Below are positions 27,412-35,446 of a DNA stretch of 64,000 bases, in pieces. The notes under the pieces were generated by a model. It saw only the letters and a program-made list of their open reading frames with translations. It did not search any database and had not been told where the DNA came from. Source of the stretch: Hymenobacter sp. 15J16-1T3B (GTDB lineage: Bacteria; Bacteroidota; Bacteroidia; Cytophagales; Hymenobacteraceae); the NCBI RefSeq assembly GCF_020711235.1, contig NZ_JAJFAV010000002.1:124001-188000 (forward strand), given 5' to 3'. Position numbers and translations under genes: made by a program. How positions within the stretch are numbered: the stretch's first letter is position 1; each line of letters begins with the position of its first letter.

Positions 27412-28389
27412 ATGGGACTTTTTGATTTTTTTAAGAAGGACAAGGAAAACCAGGAGCAGCGCGAGTCGCTGGACAAGGGGCTGGAAAAAACCAAAACCAG
27501 CTTCTTCGACCAGCTCAGCAAAGCCGTGGTGGGCAAGAGCACCGTCGACGAGGAAGTGCTCGACGACCTGGAAACCGTGCTCGTCCACGCCGACGTGGGC
27601 ATCGACACCACGGTGAAGGTCATCGACCGCATCGAGAAGCGCGTGGCCCGCGACAAGTACGTGGGCACCTCGGAGCTGGACCGCATCCTGCGCGAGGAAA
27701 TTGCCGAGCTGCTGCAGAAAAACGACTCCGGCTCGACGGCCGTGCTCGAGCGCAGCGACCGGGCCGGCGGGCAGCCCTTCGTGATTATGGTGGTGGGCGT
27801 CAACGGCGTGGGCAAAACCACGACCATCGGCAAGCTGGCCCACCGCTTCCACTCCGCGGGCAAGAAAGTGGTGCTCGGCGCGGCCGACACGTTCCGCGCC
27901 GCCGCCGTGGATCAGCTCATCATCTGGGGCAACCGGGTGGGCGTGCCCGTCATTTCGCACGGCATGAACACCGATCCGGCCTCCGTGGCCTACGACGCGG
28001 TGCAGAAAGGCGTGGACATGCAGGCCGACGTGGTCATCATCGACACCGCGGGGCGCCTGCACAACAAGGTGAACCTGATGAACGAGCTGAGCAAGATCAA
28101 GCGCGTGATGCAGAAGGTGATTCCCGATGCGCCGCACGAGGTGCTGCTGGTGCTCGACGGCAGCACCGGGCAGAATGCCTTCTTGCAGGCCAAGGAATTT
28201 ACCAAAGCCACCGAGGTGACGGCCCTGGCCATTACCAAGCTCGACGGCACGGCCAAGGGCGGCGTGGTTATCGGCATTTCCGACCAACTGAACGTGCCGG
28301 TGCGCTACATCGGGGTGGGCGAGAAAATGACCGACCTGCAGCTGTTTGACCGCCGCACCTTCGTCGACTCGCTGTTTTCGAAGAAATAG
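27412..28389 (+). CDS. ftsY: Signal recognition particle receptor FtsY
   Basis: 325 residues: N-terminal four-helix domain and SRP-type GTPase. G1 is [16 protein letters not shown]2 region [12 protein letters not shown]3 DTAGRLHN, G4 [10 protein letters not shown], and the closing [17 protein letters not shown]. It docks SRP-ribosome complexes at the inner membrane. It lacks a long acidic A-domain, as is common in this phylum. Followed by a strong hairpin. Confidence 0.98.
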   Translation: MGLFDFFKKDKENQEQRESLDKGLEKTKTSFFDQLSKAVVGKSTVDEEVLDDLETVLVHADVGIDTTVKVIDRIEKRVARDKYVGTSELDRILREEIAELLQKNDSGSTAVLERSDRAGGQPFVIMVVGVNGVGKTTTIGKLAHRFHSAGKKVVLGAADTFRAAAVDQLIIWGNRVGVPVISHGMNTDPASVAYDAVQKGVDMQADVVIIDTAGRLHNKVNLMNELSKIKRVMQKVIPDAPHEVLLVLDGSTGQNAFLQAKEFTKATEVTALAITKLDGTAKGGVVIGISDQLNVPVRYIGVGEKMTDLQLFDRRTFVDSLFSKK

Positions 28390-28408
28390 CGCTGCCCAGC
28401 CAGCGTTG

Positions 28409-28445
28409 CCAAAGCGCCACCGGCCTCGCGTCGGTGGCGCTTTGG
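28409..28445 (+). terminator. Hairpin after ftsY
   Basis: Perfect 14-base stem (ccaaagcgccaccg / cggtggcgctttgg), 19 bases after the stop; only a short T-tract within the stem end. Confidence 0.7.
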
Positions 28446-28480
28446 CGTTACATTAGCCCCAGCCATTCCAGCTGCCTGCT

Positions 28481-29179
28481 ATGCTCCGAAACCTGCTTCA
28501 AAAGCTTCGCGGCGAACAGCCGGCCCCGCCGCCCGCCGGTATCCGCGAAGTGCTATTTGGCGACCTACCAGCGGATCAATGGCCCCGCCCCGGCTCCGAC
28601 CTTGATGCCACCGAGCCGTGGAAATGGTTTGTGGAGGCGCAGCAAGCCGTGCAGCGGCGCGAGCCGGCCACTGCCGAGCAATTCCTGCGCCGGGTGCTGG
28701 CCACCGCGGGGCTGGAATCCCGCCATTACCTGCAGGCCTGGCAGGCGCTGCGGGCGCTGGGGCAGGTGCCCACGCCGGCCGAAGCCAAGCAGGTGTTGGG
28801 TGTGGTGGTGGAAGTGGGCATGCAGGAGGGCCTGGATCTGGTGGCCGCCTACGCCGACGGCTCGGCCCGCTACTACAACTTCAGCGGGGCCGGCGTGGTG
28901 TGGGAGCGGCCCGACGACTCCCTGGCGGCAATGATTCAGGATTTGCTGGCCGCCGGGCAGCAGGTGGCGGCGCAGATTGGGCCCTGGGCAGCACCCCGGC
29001 CTGCAGCGCCGACCCTCGGTTCGGTGCGTATCAACATGCTTACGCCCTCGGGTCTGCACTTCGGACAGGCGCCGTTTGAGGCGCTGTGGCAAGATGCCCT
29101 GGGCGGGCCGGTGCTGGCGGCGGCGCAGCAGCTGATGCAGGCACTGATAGCCAAGGCGCAGCCGGCCCAGCAAGGCTGA
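28481..29179 (+). CDS. Conserved hypothetical protein
   Basis: 232 residues, not recognised. No signal peptide or membrane segment. An N-terminal part with a helical AEQFLRRVLATAGLESRHYLQAWQ stretch is followed by VVVEVGMQEGLDLVAAYADGSARYYNFSGAGVVWE, a mixed alpha/beta region that could bind a partner or ligand. Codon usage matches its neighbours. Single gene between terminators. Confidence 0.75.
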   Translation: MLRNLLQKLRGEQPAPPPAGIREVLFGDLPADQWPRPGSDLDATEPWKWFVEAQQAVQRREPATAEQFLRRVLATAGLESRHYLQAWQALRALGQVPTPAEAKQVLGVVVEVGMQEGLDLVAAYADGSARYYNFSGAGVVWERPDDSLAAMIQDLLAAGQQVAAQIGPWAAPRPAAPTLGSVRINMLTPSGLHFGQAPFEALWQDALGGPVLAAAQQLMQALIAKAQPAQQG

Positions 29180-29281
29180 TTCGACGGAAAACTCGCCGCA
29201 CCACCCGATTATGCGAGTGCGCCGGGCAAATTATCTGACTAACTAGCCAACGGCTGCGCCACCGGGCGCATCTGGTTGGTT

Positions 29282-30430
29282 ATGGAAGTTGTTTACAAAG
29301 CGCCGGCCCCGGCCGTGGTGCAGCCCGCCCGTCTTGATCCGTTTCTGAGCCAGAAGCTGCGGTTCTGGTCGTTGGTGGCCATGTTGCTGCTGGTGTACGT
29401 GCACGCCTACAACCTGCACAGCCGCTACCTGCAGCCCTGGACGCCGGTAGACGAGGCCCTGTCGCCCGGAACCTTCCTGCAGTATTTCCTGGCCAACGGC
29501 CTGCTGCGCTTCCGCATCCCGATTCTGTTTGCCATTTCCGGCTACCTCTTCGCCCACCACGACGCGGGCACGCCGCACCGGGAGCGGGTGAAGCGGCGCC
29601 TGCGCACCCTGCTGGTGCCCTACCTGCTCTGGAGTTTGTTTGGGCTGGCCTTTACCTGGGCGCTGGAGCAGCACCCCTACACCCGGCAGCTGGTGCTGAG
29701 CGCGGCGCTGAGCGTGTTCGGGCGCGACAACCCGCTGGTCAGCGGCTACTCGCCCAAGGAGCTGCTCCTGCGTTGGCTGCTGCTGCCGGTGCCGTTTCAG
29801 CTGTGGTTTTTGCGCAGCCTGCTGGTGCTGAACCTGGCGTACCCCGCCCTGCGCTGGGTGCTGGACCGCCGCGGCGCCATCGTTTACTTTATCATCGCCG
29901 CGTTGCTGTGGCTGACGGAGTTCAACGTGTTGTTCTTCGACGGCTCCGGGCTGCTGTTTTTTGCCTTGGGCGTGTGGCTGCGCCGGCGCAACGTGGAAGT
30001 GCTCTTGCAGCCGCACTGGTTTCGGCTGCTGCCGCTGGCGCTGCTGTGGCTGGGCCTGGTGGCGGTGAAAACCTGGATGGCGTTTCACTTCGAGCACCCG
30101 CCGTTCATCCCCATGATACTGCTGCACCGGGCGGCCGAGCTGCTGGGCGTGGTGGTCATGTGGTTCGGCTCCAACGCGGTGGTGCGCGCGGCCATGCGCC
30201 GGTCCTGGTTTGTCTGGCTGACGGGCTTTTCGTTTATGATTTACGTGCTGCACGTGCCCTTGGTCAACTACGCCACCGAGGCCGTGCTGGGCGTGTGGCC
30301 GCAGCTGCAGCTGCTCACGTTCCTGCTGCTGCCGCTGGCCGTGGTGGCCGTGGCGGTGCTGCTCGGGGCCGCACTGCGCCGCCTGGCACCGGGCGCATAC
30401 GGCCTGCTGACCGGCGGCCGCGGGCTGTAG
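29282..30430 (+). CDS. Acyltransferase 3 family membrane protein
   Basis: 382 residues with about ten membrane helices, in the Acyl_transf_3/OafA fold. The conserved histidine is in LLLVYVHAYN of helix 1, and the conserved arginine region in GLLRFRIPILFAISGYLF. It would move an acyl group from a cytoplasmic donor to a sugar or other acceptor outside. ATG 29282 is chosen over an upstream TTG two codons away. No polysaccharide genes are adjacent, so the acceptor is unknown. Confidence 0.9.
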   Translation: MEVVYKAPAPAVVQPARLDPFLSQKLRFWSLVAMLLLVYVHAYNLHSRYLQPWTPVDEALSPGTFLQYFLANGLLRFRIPILFAISGYLFAHHDAGTPHRERVKRRLRTLLVPYLLWSLFGLAFTWALEQHPYTRQLVLSAALSVFGRDNPLVSGYSPKELLLRWLLLPVPFQLWFLRSLLVLNLAYPALRWVLDRRGAIVYFIIAALLWLTEFNVLFFDGSGLLFFALGVWLRRRNVEVLLQPHWFRLLPLALLWLGLVAVKTWMAFHFEHPPFIPMILLHRAAELLGVVVMWFGSNAVVRAAMRRSWFVWLTGFSFMIYVLHVPLVNYATEAVLGVWPQLQLLTFLLLPLAVVAVAVLLGAALRRLAPGAYGLLTGGRGL

Positions 30431-30582
30431 CCTTGGGAGCAGCCGAAGCCAACCGACAGGCGTGATTCAGTCCGAAAGCTTGTCGCTCAACGGAAGCGGT
30501 GCGCCCCAGCCGTTTTTAACATTGGTAAAAAGAAACGCGGCTGCGGGGCCGGACCTTTGCCGGCACACGTTTCTTATTTGCC

Positions 30583-30963
30583 ATGCACTGGTTGTTGTTG
30601 GTAGTGGCCGGGTTGGCCGAAGTAGCCTTTGCGTTTTGCCTGGGCAAGGCCAAGCTGGCCGCCGGCTCCGAGTCGGTTGGGTGGTACGCAGCCTTTGCGG
30701 TCTGCTCGGCCCTGAGCTTTTATTTGCTGAACCTGAGTTTGGCGCAGATACCCTTGGGCACGGCCTACGCCGTCTGGACGGGCATCGGCGCCGTCGGCAC
30801 CGCCGCGGTGGGCGTGCTGGCCTTCGGCGACGCGCTGAGTGGCCCGCGCTTGTTCTTTCTCGCCACGCTGATTGGCTCCGTGCTGGGGCTGAAACTTGTC
30901 TCGCCCCACCAACCAACGCCCGCTGAGGCTCCTGCTGCCTTGCGTAACCCGATAAGCCGATGA
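30583..30963 (+). CDS. gdx: SMR-family exporter, Gdx/SugE type
   Basis: 126 residues, four membrane helices. Essential Glu13 is in GLAEVAFAFCLGKAK, and helix 3 reads IPLGTAYAVWTGIGAVGTA, the signature of the guanidinium-exporting Gdx branch rather than multidrug EmrE. A Pro/Ala-rich tail follows helix 4. It overlaps the ACT-domain gene by four bases (ATGA), indicating one operon. No guanidine riboswitch motif was recognised upstream. A GACCTTTG (30552-30559) may be a weak -7 element. Confidence 0.88.
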   Translation: MHWLLLVVAGLAEVAFAFCLGKAKLAAGSESVGWYAAFAVCSALSFYLLNLSLAQIPLGTAYAVWTGIGAVGTAAVGVLAFGDALSGPRLFFLATLIGSVLGLKLVSPHQPTPAEAPAALRNPISR

Positions 30964-31358
30964 CCGGAGAAACCGACCTGCCGACGCTGCTGCGCACCAT
31001 GACGCCGGTCCTGCACCCGGGGGCCTACGTGTTTTGCTCGCTGCCCGAACCCCTTTCGCTGCCCGCCGCCGAGCTGATTGGCCTGTTCCGGGAGCCGGAA
31101 GGCGTCACCGTCATCGTGCGCCGGGAGCTGGCCGACCGGCTGCAGCTGCCCTATTCGTTTGTGGCCGCGTGGCTCACGCTGCAGGTGCATTCGGCCCTGA
31201 CGGCCGTGGGGCTGACGGCGGCCGTGGCGCAAGCCCTGACTGCCCAGCGCATCAGTTGCAACGTCGTGGCGGCCTACTACCACGACCACCTCTTCGTCGA
31301 CCATGCCGACGGCGCCCGGGCCTTGGCCGCGCTGCAAGACCTGGCCCGCACCAGCTAG
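30960..31358 (+). CDS. ACT-domain protein
   Basis: 132 residues with two tandem ACT-like halves: PGAYVFCSLPEPLSLPAAELIGLFREPEGVTVIV, then PYSFVAAWLTLQVHSALTAVGLTAAVAQAL and ISCNVVAAYYHDHLFVDHADGARAL. The family senses small ligands, usually amino acids. The start overlaps the Gdx stop, so translation is coupled; the 3' end overlaps the stop of the convergent Crp-type regulator by four bases. Its role beside an exporter may be regulatory. Confidence 0.85.
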   Translation: MTGETDLPTLLRTMTPVLHPGAYVFCSLPEPLSLPAAELIGLFREPEGVTVIVRRELADRLQLPYSFVAAWLTLQVHSALTAVGLTAAVAQALTAQRISCNVVAAYYHDHLFVDHADGARALAALQDLARTS

Positions 31359-31939
31359 GGCGACGCTTGTTTGAGCTGGGCCCGCACCCGGCTCAGCGTG
31401 ACCTGCGTGATGCCCAGGTACGAGGCAATGTGGCCCAGGGCCACGCGCTGCAGCAGCTGCGGGTTCTGCCGCAGCAGGTCGGTGTACCGCTCGGTGGCGC
31501 TGCGAAACTGCCGGGCCAGGAGCTGTTGCTCGGTTTGCAGCCACACCCGCTCCACCAGCACCCGGCCCCAGTTGGCCACGTGCACATCGGTCTGGTACAG
31601 CGCCTGCAGCGCGTGCATATCAAGCCGAAACAGGCGGCTGTCCTCGAGCAGTTCGATGGTTTCGTAGCTCAGCGCCTGCTCGGTGTAGCCCCGAATCGAC
31701 ACCAGCACCGCGCCTTCGGTGGAAAACCAGAAGGTGACTTCCCGCTCTTCGCGCCGGGCGAAAATCCGGGCGAGGCCGTGCTGCAACACGTAAATGTGGC
31801 GGGCCAGCTGGTCGTCGCGGAAGAGCAGGGCGCCTTTGGGCAGCTCCACCGGCTCGGCCAGGGCCAGCAGCTTGGCCAGCGAAGCCTCCGGCAGCGGATG
31901 CGTGGATTGCAGAATGTCGGGCAGGGTCATGCGGGGCAA
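31355..31939 (-). CDS. Crp/Fnr family transcriptional regulator
   Basis: 194 residues: cNMP-binding beta barrel (about 15-115, including GALLFRDDQLARHIYVLQHGLARIF and TFWFSTEGAVLVSIRGY) and a C-terminal winged helix (HIASYLGITQVTLSRVRAQL). The effector pocket does not show the classic RxA cAMP signature, so cAMP binding is doubtful. It converges on the Gdx-ACT pair and is divergent from the GNAT gene (86 bases). ATG 31930 is an equally good start. Confidence 0.88.
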   Translation of the reverse strand: MPRMTLPDILQSTHPLPEASLAKLLALAEPVELPKGALLFRDDQLARHIYVLQHGLARIFARREEREVTFWFSTEGAVLVSIRGYTEQALSYETIELLEDSRLFRLDMHALQALYQTDVHVANWGRVLVERVWLQTEQQLLARQFRSATERYTDLLRQNPQLLQRVALGHIASYLGITQVTLSRVRAQLKQASP

Positions 31940-32025
31940 GGGAATACGCAGGGGCCGAAGTACCGAAGGTCGGCAGGGCCGCCGGCAATCCGGCGAATCA
32001 ACTTTTTCATTTCAACACTCGCAAC

Positions 32026-32559
32026 ATGACTCCGCTTACCATTCGCCCCGCCACCGCGCAGGACGCGGCCGACCTGCAACGCATCGGCCGGCAGACGTTT
32101 GCTGAAACCTTCGCCGCTAGCAACTCCGAGCAGAACATGCAGGCCTACCTGGCCGACGGTTTTGCCCTCGACAAGCTGACGGCCGAGCTGCAGCACCCCG
32201 ACTCGGCCTTTTACTTCGCCGAGCTGGTGGGCACGGTCGTGGGCTACCTGAAAGTGAATACCGGCGCGGCGCAGACGGAAGCGCAAGCGGCTCCCGCCCT
32301 GGAAATCGAGCGGATTTACGTGCTGCGGGCCTACCAGGGGCAACAGGTGGGGCAGGCGCTGTACGATAAGGCGATGAAGCTGGCCGCGCAGGCCGGGGCC
32401 GAGTACGTGTGGCTGGGCGTGTGGGAAGAAAACCCGCGGGCCATTCGCTTCTATGAGAAAAACGGCTTCGTAGCCTTCGGTCAGCACGTGTTTACCCTGG
32501 GCGACGACCGGCAGACCGATATCCTGATGAAGCGGCCCGTGGCGGACGCCCGGCCCTGA
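32026..32559 (+). CDS. GNAT N-acetyltransferase (PaiA-like)
   Basis: 177 residues. Opening TIRPATAQDAADLQRIGRQTFAETF and NMQAYLADGFALDKLTAEL resemble PaiA-type polyamine acetyltransferases. Acetyl-CoA site: IERIYVLRAYQGQQVGQALYDKA (Q-x2-G-x-A equivalent), ending with WEENPRAIRFYEKNGFVAFGQHVF. Acceptor not known; possible link to polyamine or amine stress given the Gdx exporter nearby is speculation. Confidence 0.9.
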   Translation: MTPLTIRPATAQDAADLQRIGRQTFAETFAASNSEQNMQAYLADGFALDKLTAELQHPDSAFYFAELVGTVVGYLKVNTGAAQTEAQAAPALEIERIYVLRAYQGQQVGQALYDKAMKLAAQAGAEYVWLGVWEENPRAIRFYEKNGFVAFGQHVFTLGDDRQTDILMKRPVADARP

Positions 32560-32601
32560 GCAAAGGAACGTTCCGGCTAGGAAAAGGCGTTGGCGTCTTC
32601 G

Positions 32602-32609
32602 TACCTTTG
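32602..32609 (+). promoter_or_regulatory. Candidate -7 element of rimO
   Basis: TACCTTTG matching TAnnTTTG, about 115 bases before the rimO start; no TTG at the expected -33 position. Confidence 0.4.
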
Positions 32610-32617
32610 CCCTCCGA

Positions 32618-32711
32618 TTTTCGCCCCGGGCGAAAACCAGGCAAAATGTTAAGGATTAGGTGCTTTCCGGTGGGCGGCGCCGCACAACGATACGCGAAGT
32701 ACCCCTTCGCG
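32618..32711 (+). promoter_or_regulatory. Two hairpins in the rimO leader
   Basis: A perfect 9-1-9 palindrome TTTTCGCCC-C-GGGCGAAAA at 32618-32636, and a second hairpin cgcgaag / cttcgcg at 32693-32711 ending 11 bases before the start codon. They may be an operator and a translation-affecting structure. Confidence 0.4.
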
Positions 32712-32722
32712 CCCTCTGCAGA

Positions 32723-34039
32723 ATGAAAGTAAAAGGCAATCGGGCCAACAAGGTCAACGTCATCACCCTGGGCTGCTCCAAGAACCTGGTGGACTCGGAA
32801 GTGCTGATGGGCCAGCTGCGCGGCAACGGCTACGACGTGACGCACGAATCGACCAAGGACGAGTCGGGCATCGTCATCATCAACACCTGCGGCTTCATCG
32901 ACAACGCCAAGCAAGAAAGCATCGACACCATCCTGCAGTACGCCGACGCCAAGGAAGCCGGCAAGGTGGACAAGGTGTACGTGACCGGCTGCCTCTCGCA
33001 GCGTTACAAAGACCAGCTGGAAGTGGAAATTCCGCAGGTCGACGCCTACTTCGGCACCCTGGAGCTGCCCCAGCTGCTCAAGACCCTGAACGCCGACTAC
33101 AAACACGAGCTGGTAGGCGAGCGGCTGCTCACGACGCCTAAGCACTACGCCTACTTCAAGATTGCCGAGGGCTGCAACCGCCCCTGCTCGTTCTGCGCCA
33201 TCCCGCTGATGCGCGGCAAGCACGTCGATAAGACCATGGACGACCTGGTGACCGAGGCCAATAAGCTGGCCAAGCTCGGCACCAAGGAGCTGATTCTCAT
33301 TGCCCAGGACCTTACCTACTACGGCTTGGAGAAATACGGGGAGCGGAGGCTGGCCGAGCTGGTGCGCCGCCTCTCGGATGTCAATGGCATCGACTGGATT
33401 CGCCTGCAGTACGCTTACCCCTCGCAGTTCCCGATGGAAGTGCTGGACGTGATGCAGGAGCGCGAAAACGTGTGCAAGTACCTCGATATGCCCCTGCAGC
33501 ACATCAGCGACAACATGCTGAAGACCATGCGCCGCGGCATCACCAAGCGCCGCACCGTGGAGCTGGTCGACCAGATTCGGCAGCGCATGCCCGATATTGC
33601 GCTGCGCACCACCCTCATTGCCGGCCACCCCGGCGAGACCGAGCAGGACTTCCAGGAGCTGTACGACTTCGTGGAGAAAACCAAGTTTGAGCGCCTGGGC
33701 ATCTTCACCTACTCGCACGAGGAAAACACCCACGCCTTCTCGCTGGAAGACAGCGTGCCCGCCGAGGTGAAGCAGGAGCGCGCCGACGCCATCATGGAGC
33801 TGCAGCAGGGCATTTCCATGGACCTGAACGAGCAGAAGGTGGGCAACACCTACAAGGTGCTCTTCGACCGCAAGGAAAGCGGTTACTGGGTGGGCCGCAC
33901 CCAGTACGACTCGCCCGAAGTGGACAACGAAGTGCTGGTGCCCGCCACCGAGCAGTACGTGCGCCTCGGCGACTTCGCCCAAGTGAAGATTACCGAAGCC
34001 TCCGACTTCGATTTGTACGGCGAGGTGGTGAGCCGCTAG
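32723..34039 (+). CDS. rimO: Ribosomal protein S12 methylthiotransferase
   Basis: 438 residues. MTTase N-terminal domain with cysteines in TLGCSKN, INTCGFI and TGCLSQRY. Radical-SAM cluster CNRPCSFC (Cys151, 155, 158) and C-terminal TRAM domain (about 375-438). It adds a methylthio group to the S12 aspartate using two iron-sulfur clusters and SAM. ATG 32723 gives the normal MKVKGNRANKVNVITLGCSKN start. Single gene with a long leader and a strong terminator. Confidence 0.97.
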   Translation: MKVKGNRANKVNVITLGCSKNLVDSEVLMGQLRGNGYDVTHESTKDESGIVIINTCGFIDNAKQESIDTILQYADAKEAGKVDKVYVTGCLSQRYKDQLEVEIPQVDAYFGTLELPQLLKTLNADYKHELVGERLLTTPKHYAYFKIAEGCNRPCSFCAIPLMRGKHVDKTMDDLVTEANKLAKLGTKELILIAQDLTYYGLEKYGERRLAELVRRLSDVNGIDWIRLQYAYPSQFPMEVLDVMQERENVCKYLDMPLQHISDNMLKTMRRGITKRRTVELVDQIRQRMPDIALRTTLIAGHPGETEQDFQELYDFVEKTKFERLGIFTYSHEENTHAFSLEDSVPAEVKQERADAIMELQQGISMDLNEQKVGNTYKVLFDRKESGYWVGRTQYDSPEVDNEVLVPATEQYVRLGDFAQVKITEASDFDLYGEVVSR

Positions 34040-34054
34040 TTCCGGGCCAGACTT

Positions 34055-34096
34055 ACACGACAAAGACTGCTCTTGCGGGCAGTCTTTGTCGTGTTT
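34055..34096 (+). terminator. Terminator of rimO
   Basis: Perfect 16-base stem (acacgacaaagactgc / gcagtctttgtcgtgt) followed by TT, 15 bases after the stop. Confidence 0.85.
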
Positions 34097-34172
34097 ATTG
34101 AGCTTCTTTGCCTAGGAAAATACTGGTCGAAGTGGCAAGGCCTCGTACTGCGCGGCCTGATACGTATTCGAG

Positions 34173-34985
34173 ATGAAAGTCAATATCAACAACAAAGCGG
34201 TGGAGTACCGCATCGAAGGCGAAGCGGGAGCCCCGGACGAGCAGGTGCTGCTGGCTTCGGCCAAGGACCTCACGGCGGGCACGGCCTGGGCCGCCGATGG
34301 CTATACGGTGGCGGATTTTCTGCCCGCCGCGGAGCTGCAGCAGCTGCAGCAAGGCCTGCACCAGCTCGTGCGCGAATTCATGCGCAACGCCGGGCTGCCC
34401 GTGGCCGACGATTTTGACATCAGCCAGTACCACCACGCCGTCGGCGCCAGCCCAGACCTGCACCTGGCGGTTATCAACCAGATCAAGGAAATACCCCAAA
34501 CGCGGCTGCCGCTGCCCGCCAGCGTGCTGGAACGGCGCGTGTCGGAGCTGTGCGGCCGGCCGGTGCAGGCGCTGAACCCCTGGGACAACGGCCGCTGGTT
34601 TCACCTGCGCATCGTGCGCCCCAACCAGCCCGACAACAACCCCCTGCACCGCGACGTGTGGCTGCCCGACTACGACGACTGCGTGAACATTTACGCGCCG
34701 CTGGCGGGCAGCACGGCCAATTCTTCGCTGACGCTGGTGCCCGGCAGCCACTGGTGGCCCGAAAGCCGCGTGGTGCGCACCCGCGGCGGAGCCGTCTACA
34801 ACGGCGTCGCCTTTACGGTACCGGCCGTGAAAGAATCGGAGGAACCCCTGCAGATTATCCGCCCCAACCCGGCTAAGGACGAGGTGCTGGTGTTTTCGCC
34901 ATACCTGTTGCACGGCGGCGCCGTGAACCTGAACGCCGACACCACGCGCGTGTCGTTGGAGATGCGGTTCTGGTCGGCCGACTAA
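34173..34985 (+). CDS. PhyH-like Fe(II)/2-oxoglutarate dioxygenase
   Basis: 270 residues. The jelly-roll core shows HRD in NPLHRDVWLPDYDDCVNIY (metal His and Asp), LTLVPGSHWWPES as in phytanoyl-CoA dioxygenase relatives, the distal metal His in YLLHGGAVNLN and a 2-oxoglutarate-binding Arg in TTRVSLEMRF. It should be a cytoplasmic hydroxylase of unknown substrate. Isolated between two terminators, so context gives no pathway clue. Confidence 0.82.
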   Translation: MKVNINNKAVEYRIEGEAGAPDEQVLLASAKDLTAGTAWAADGYTVADFLPAAELQQLQQGLHQLVREFMRNAGLPVADDFDISQYHHAVGASPDLHLAVINQIKEIPQTRLPLPASVLERRVSELCGRPVQALNPWDNGRWFHLRIVRPNQPDNNPLHRDVWLPDYDDCVNIYAPLAGSTANSSLTLVPGSHWWPESRVVRTRGGAVYNGVAFTVPAVKESEEPLQIIRPNPAKDEVLVFSPYLLHGGAVNLNADTTRVSLEMRFWSAD

Positions 34986-35003
34986 ACGGGTGCCCAGCCC
35001 CCC

Positions 35004-35050
35004 AACAGCCAGCAGGCCCGCCGTGTGCACGGCGGGCCTGCTGGCTGTTT
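35004..35050. terminator. Bidirectional 21-bp hairpin
   Basis: Perfect 21-base stem (35004-35024 with 35029-35049), loop gtgc, between convergent genes, T-rich on the right and A-containing on the left. Confidence 0.85.
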
Positions 35051-35071
35051 GAGAAGAATGGGAAAACGGGC

Positions 35072-35287
35072 TTATGCCGCGTAGCCCTTGTGGATGTTGC
35101 GGCGGTGCACACCGCTGGTCCAGTACTGCCACATGCCGATGATGGGCAGGTACGTCACGGTGTAAAACCAGCGCCGCCGTTCCCAGCGGCCGGGAAATTC
35201 GCCGCTACGGATGTGCCAGATAGTGAACAGCCAGGGCAATAGCCCGAGCAGGGTCAGCCAGACCCAGGGAAGCGTAACTAGGTGCAT
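35072..35287 (-). CDS. Small membrane protein
   Basis: 71 residues, unrecognised. A hydrophobic N-terminal helix (LPWVWLTLLGLLPWLFTIWHI), a polar RSGEFPGRWERRRWF loop and a second hydrophobic stretch (YTVTYLPIIGMWQYW). Codon usage is normal and it has a hairpin downstream, so it is probably real. Divergent from bshC. Confidence 0.6.
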   Translation of the reverse strand: MHLVTLPWVWLTLLGLLPWLFTIWHIRSGEFPGRWERRRWFYTVTYLPIIGMWQYWTSGVHRRNIHKGYAA

Positions 35288-35446
35288 AAACGGGTGGAGG
35301 CAAGCGGTGAAGGGTGGTTAAGCAATATACAGAATAACCACGGTGCAAAAAAGACGCAGCCGGCGAAATAAGGTTACAGCTGAACATTCGAGCCGGGGTG
35401 CGGTTTTTTTGCGAACGTTGCAGCCCGCACCGTTTTCCATTCGCCC

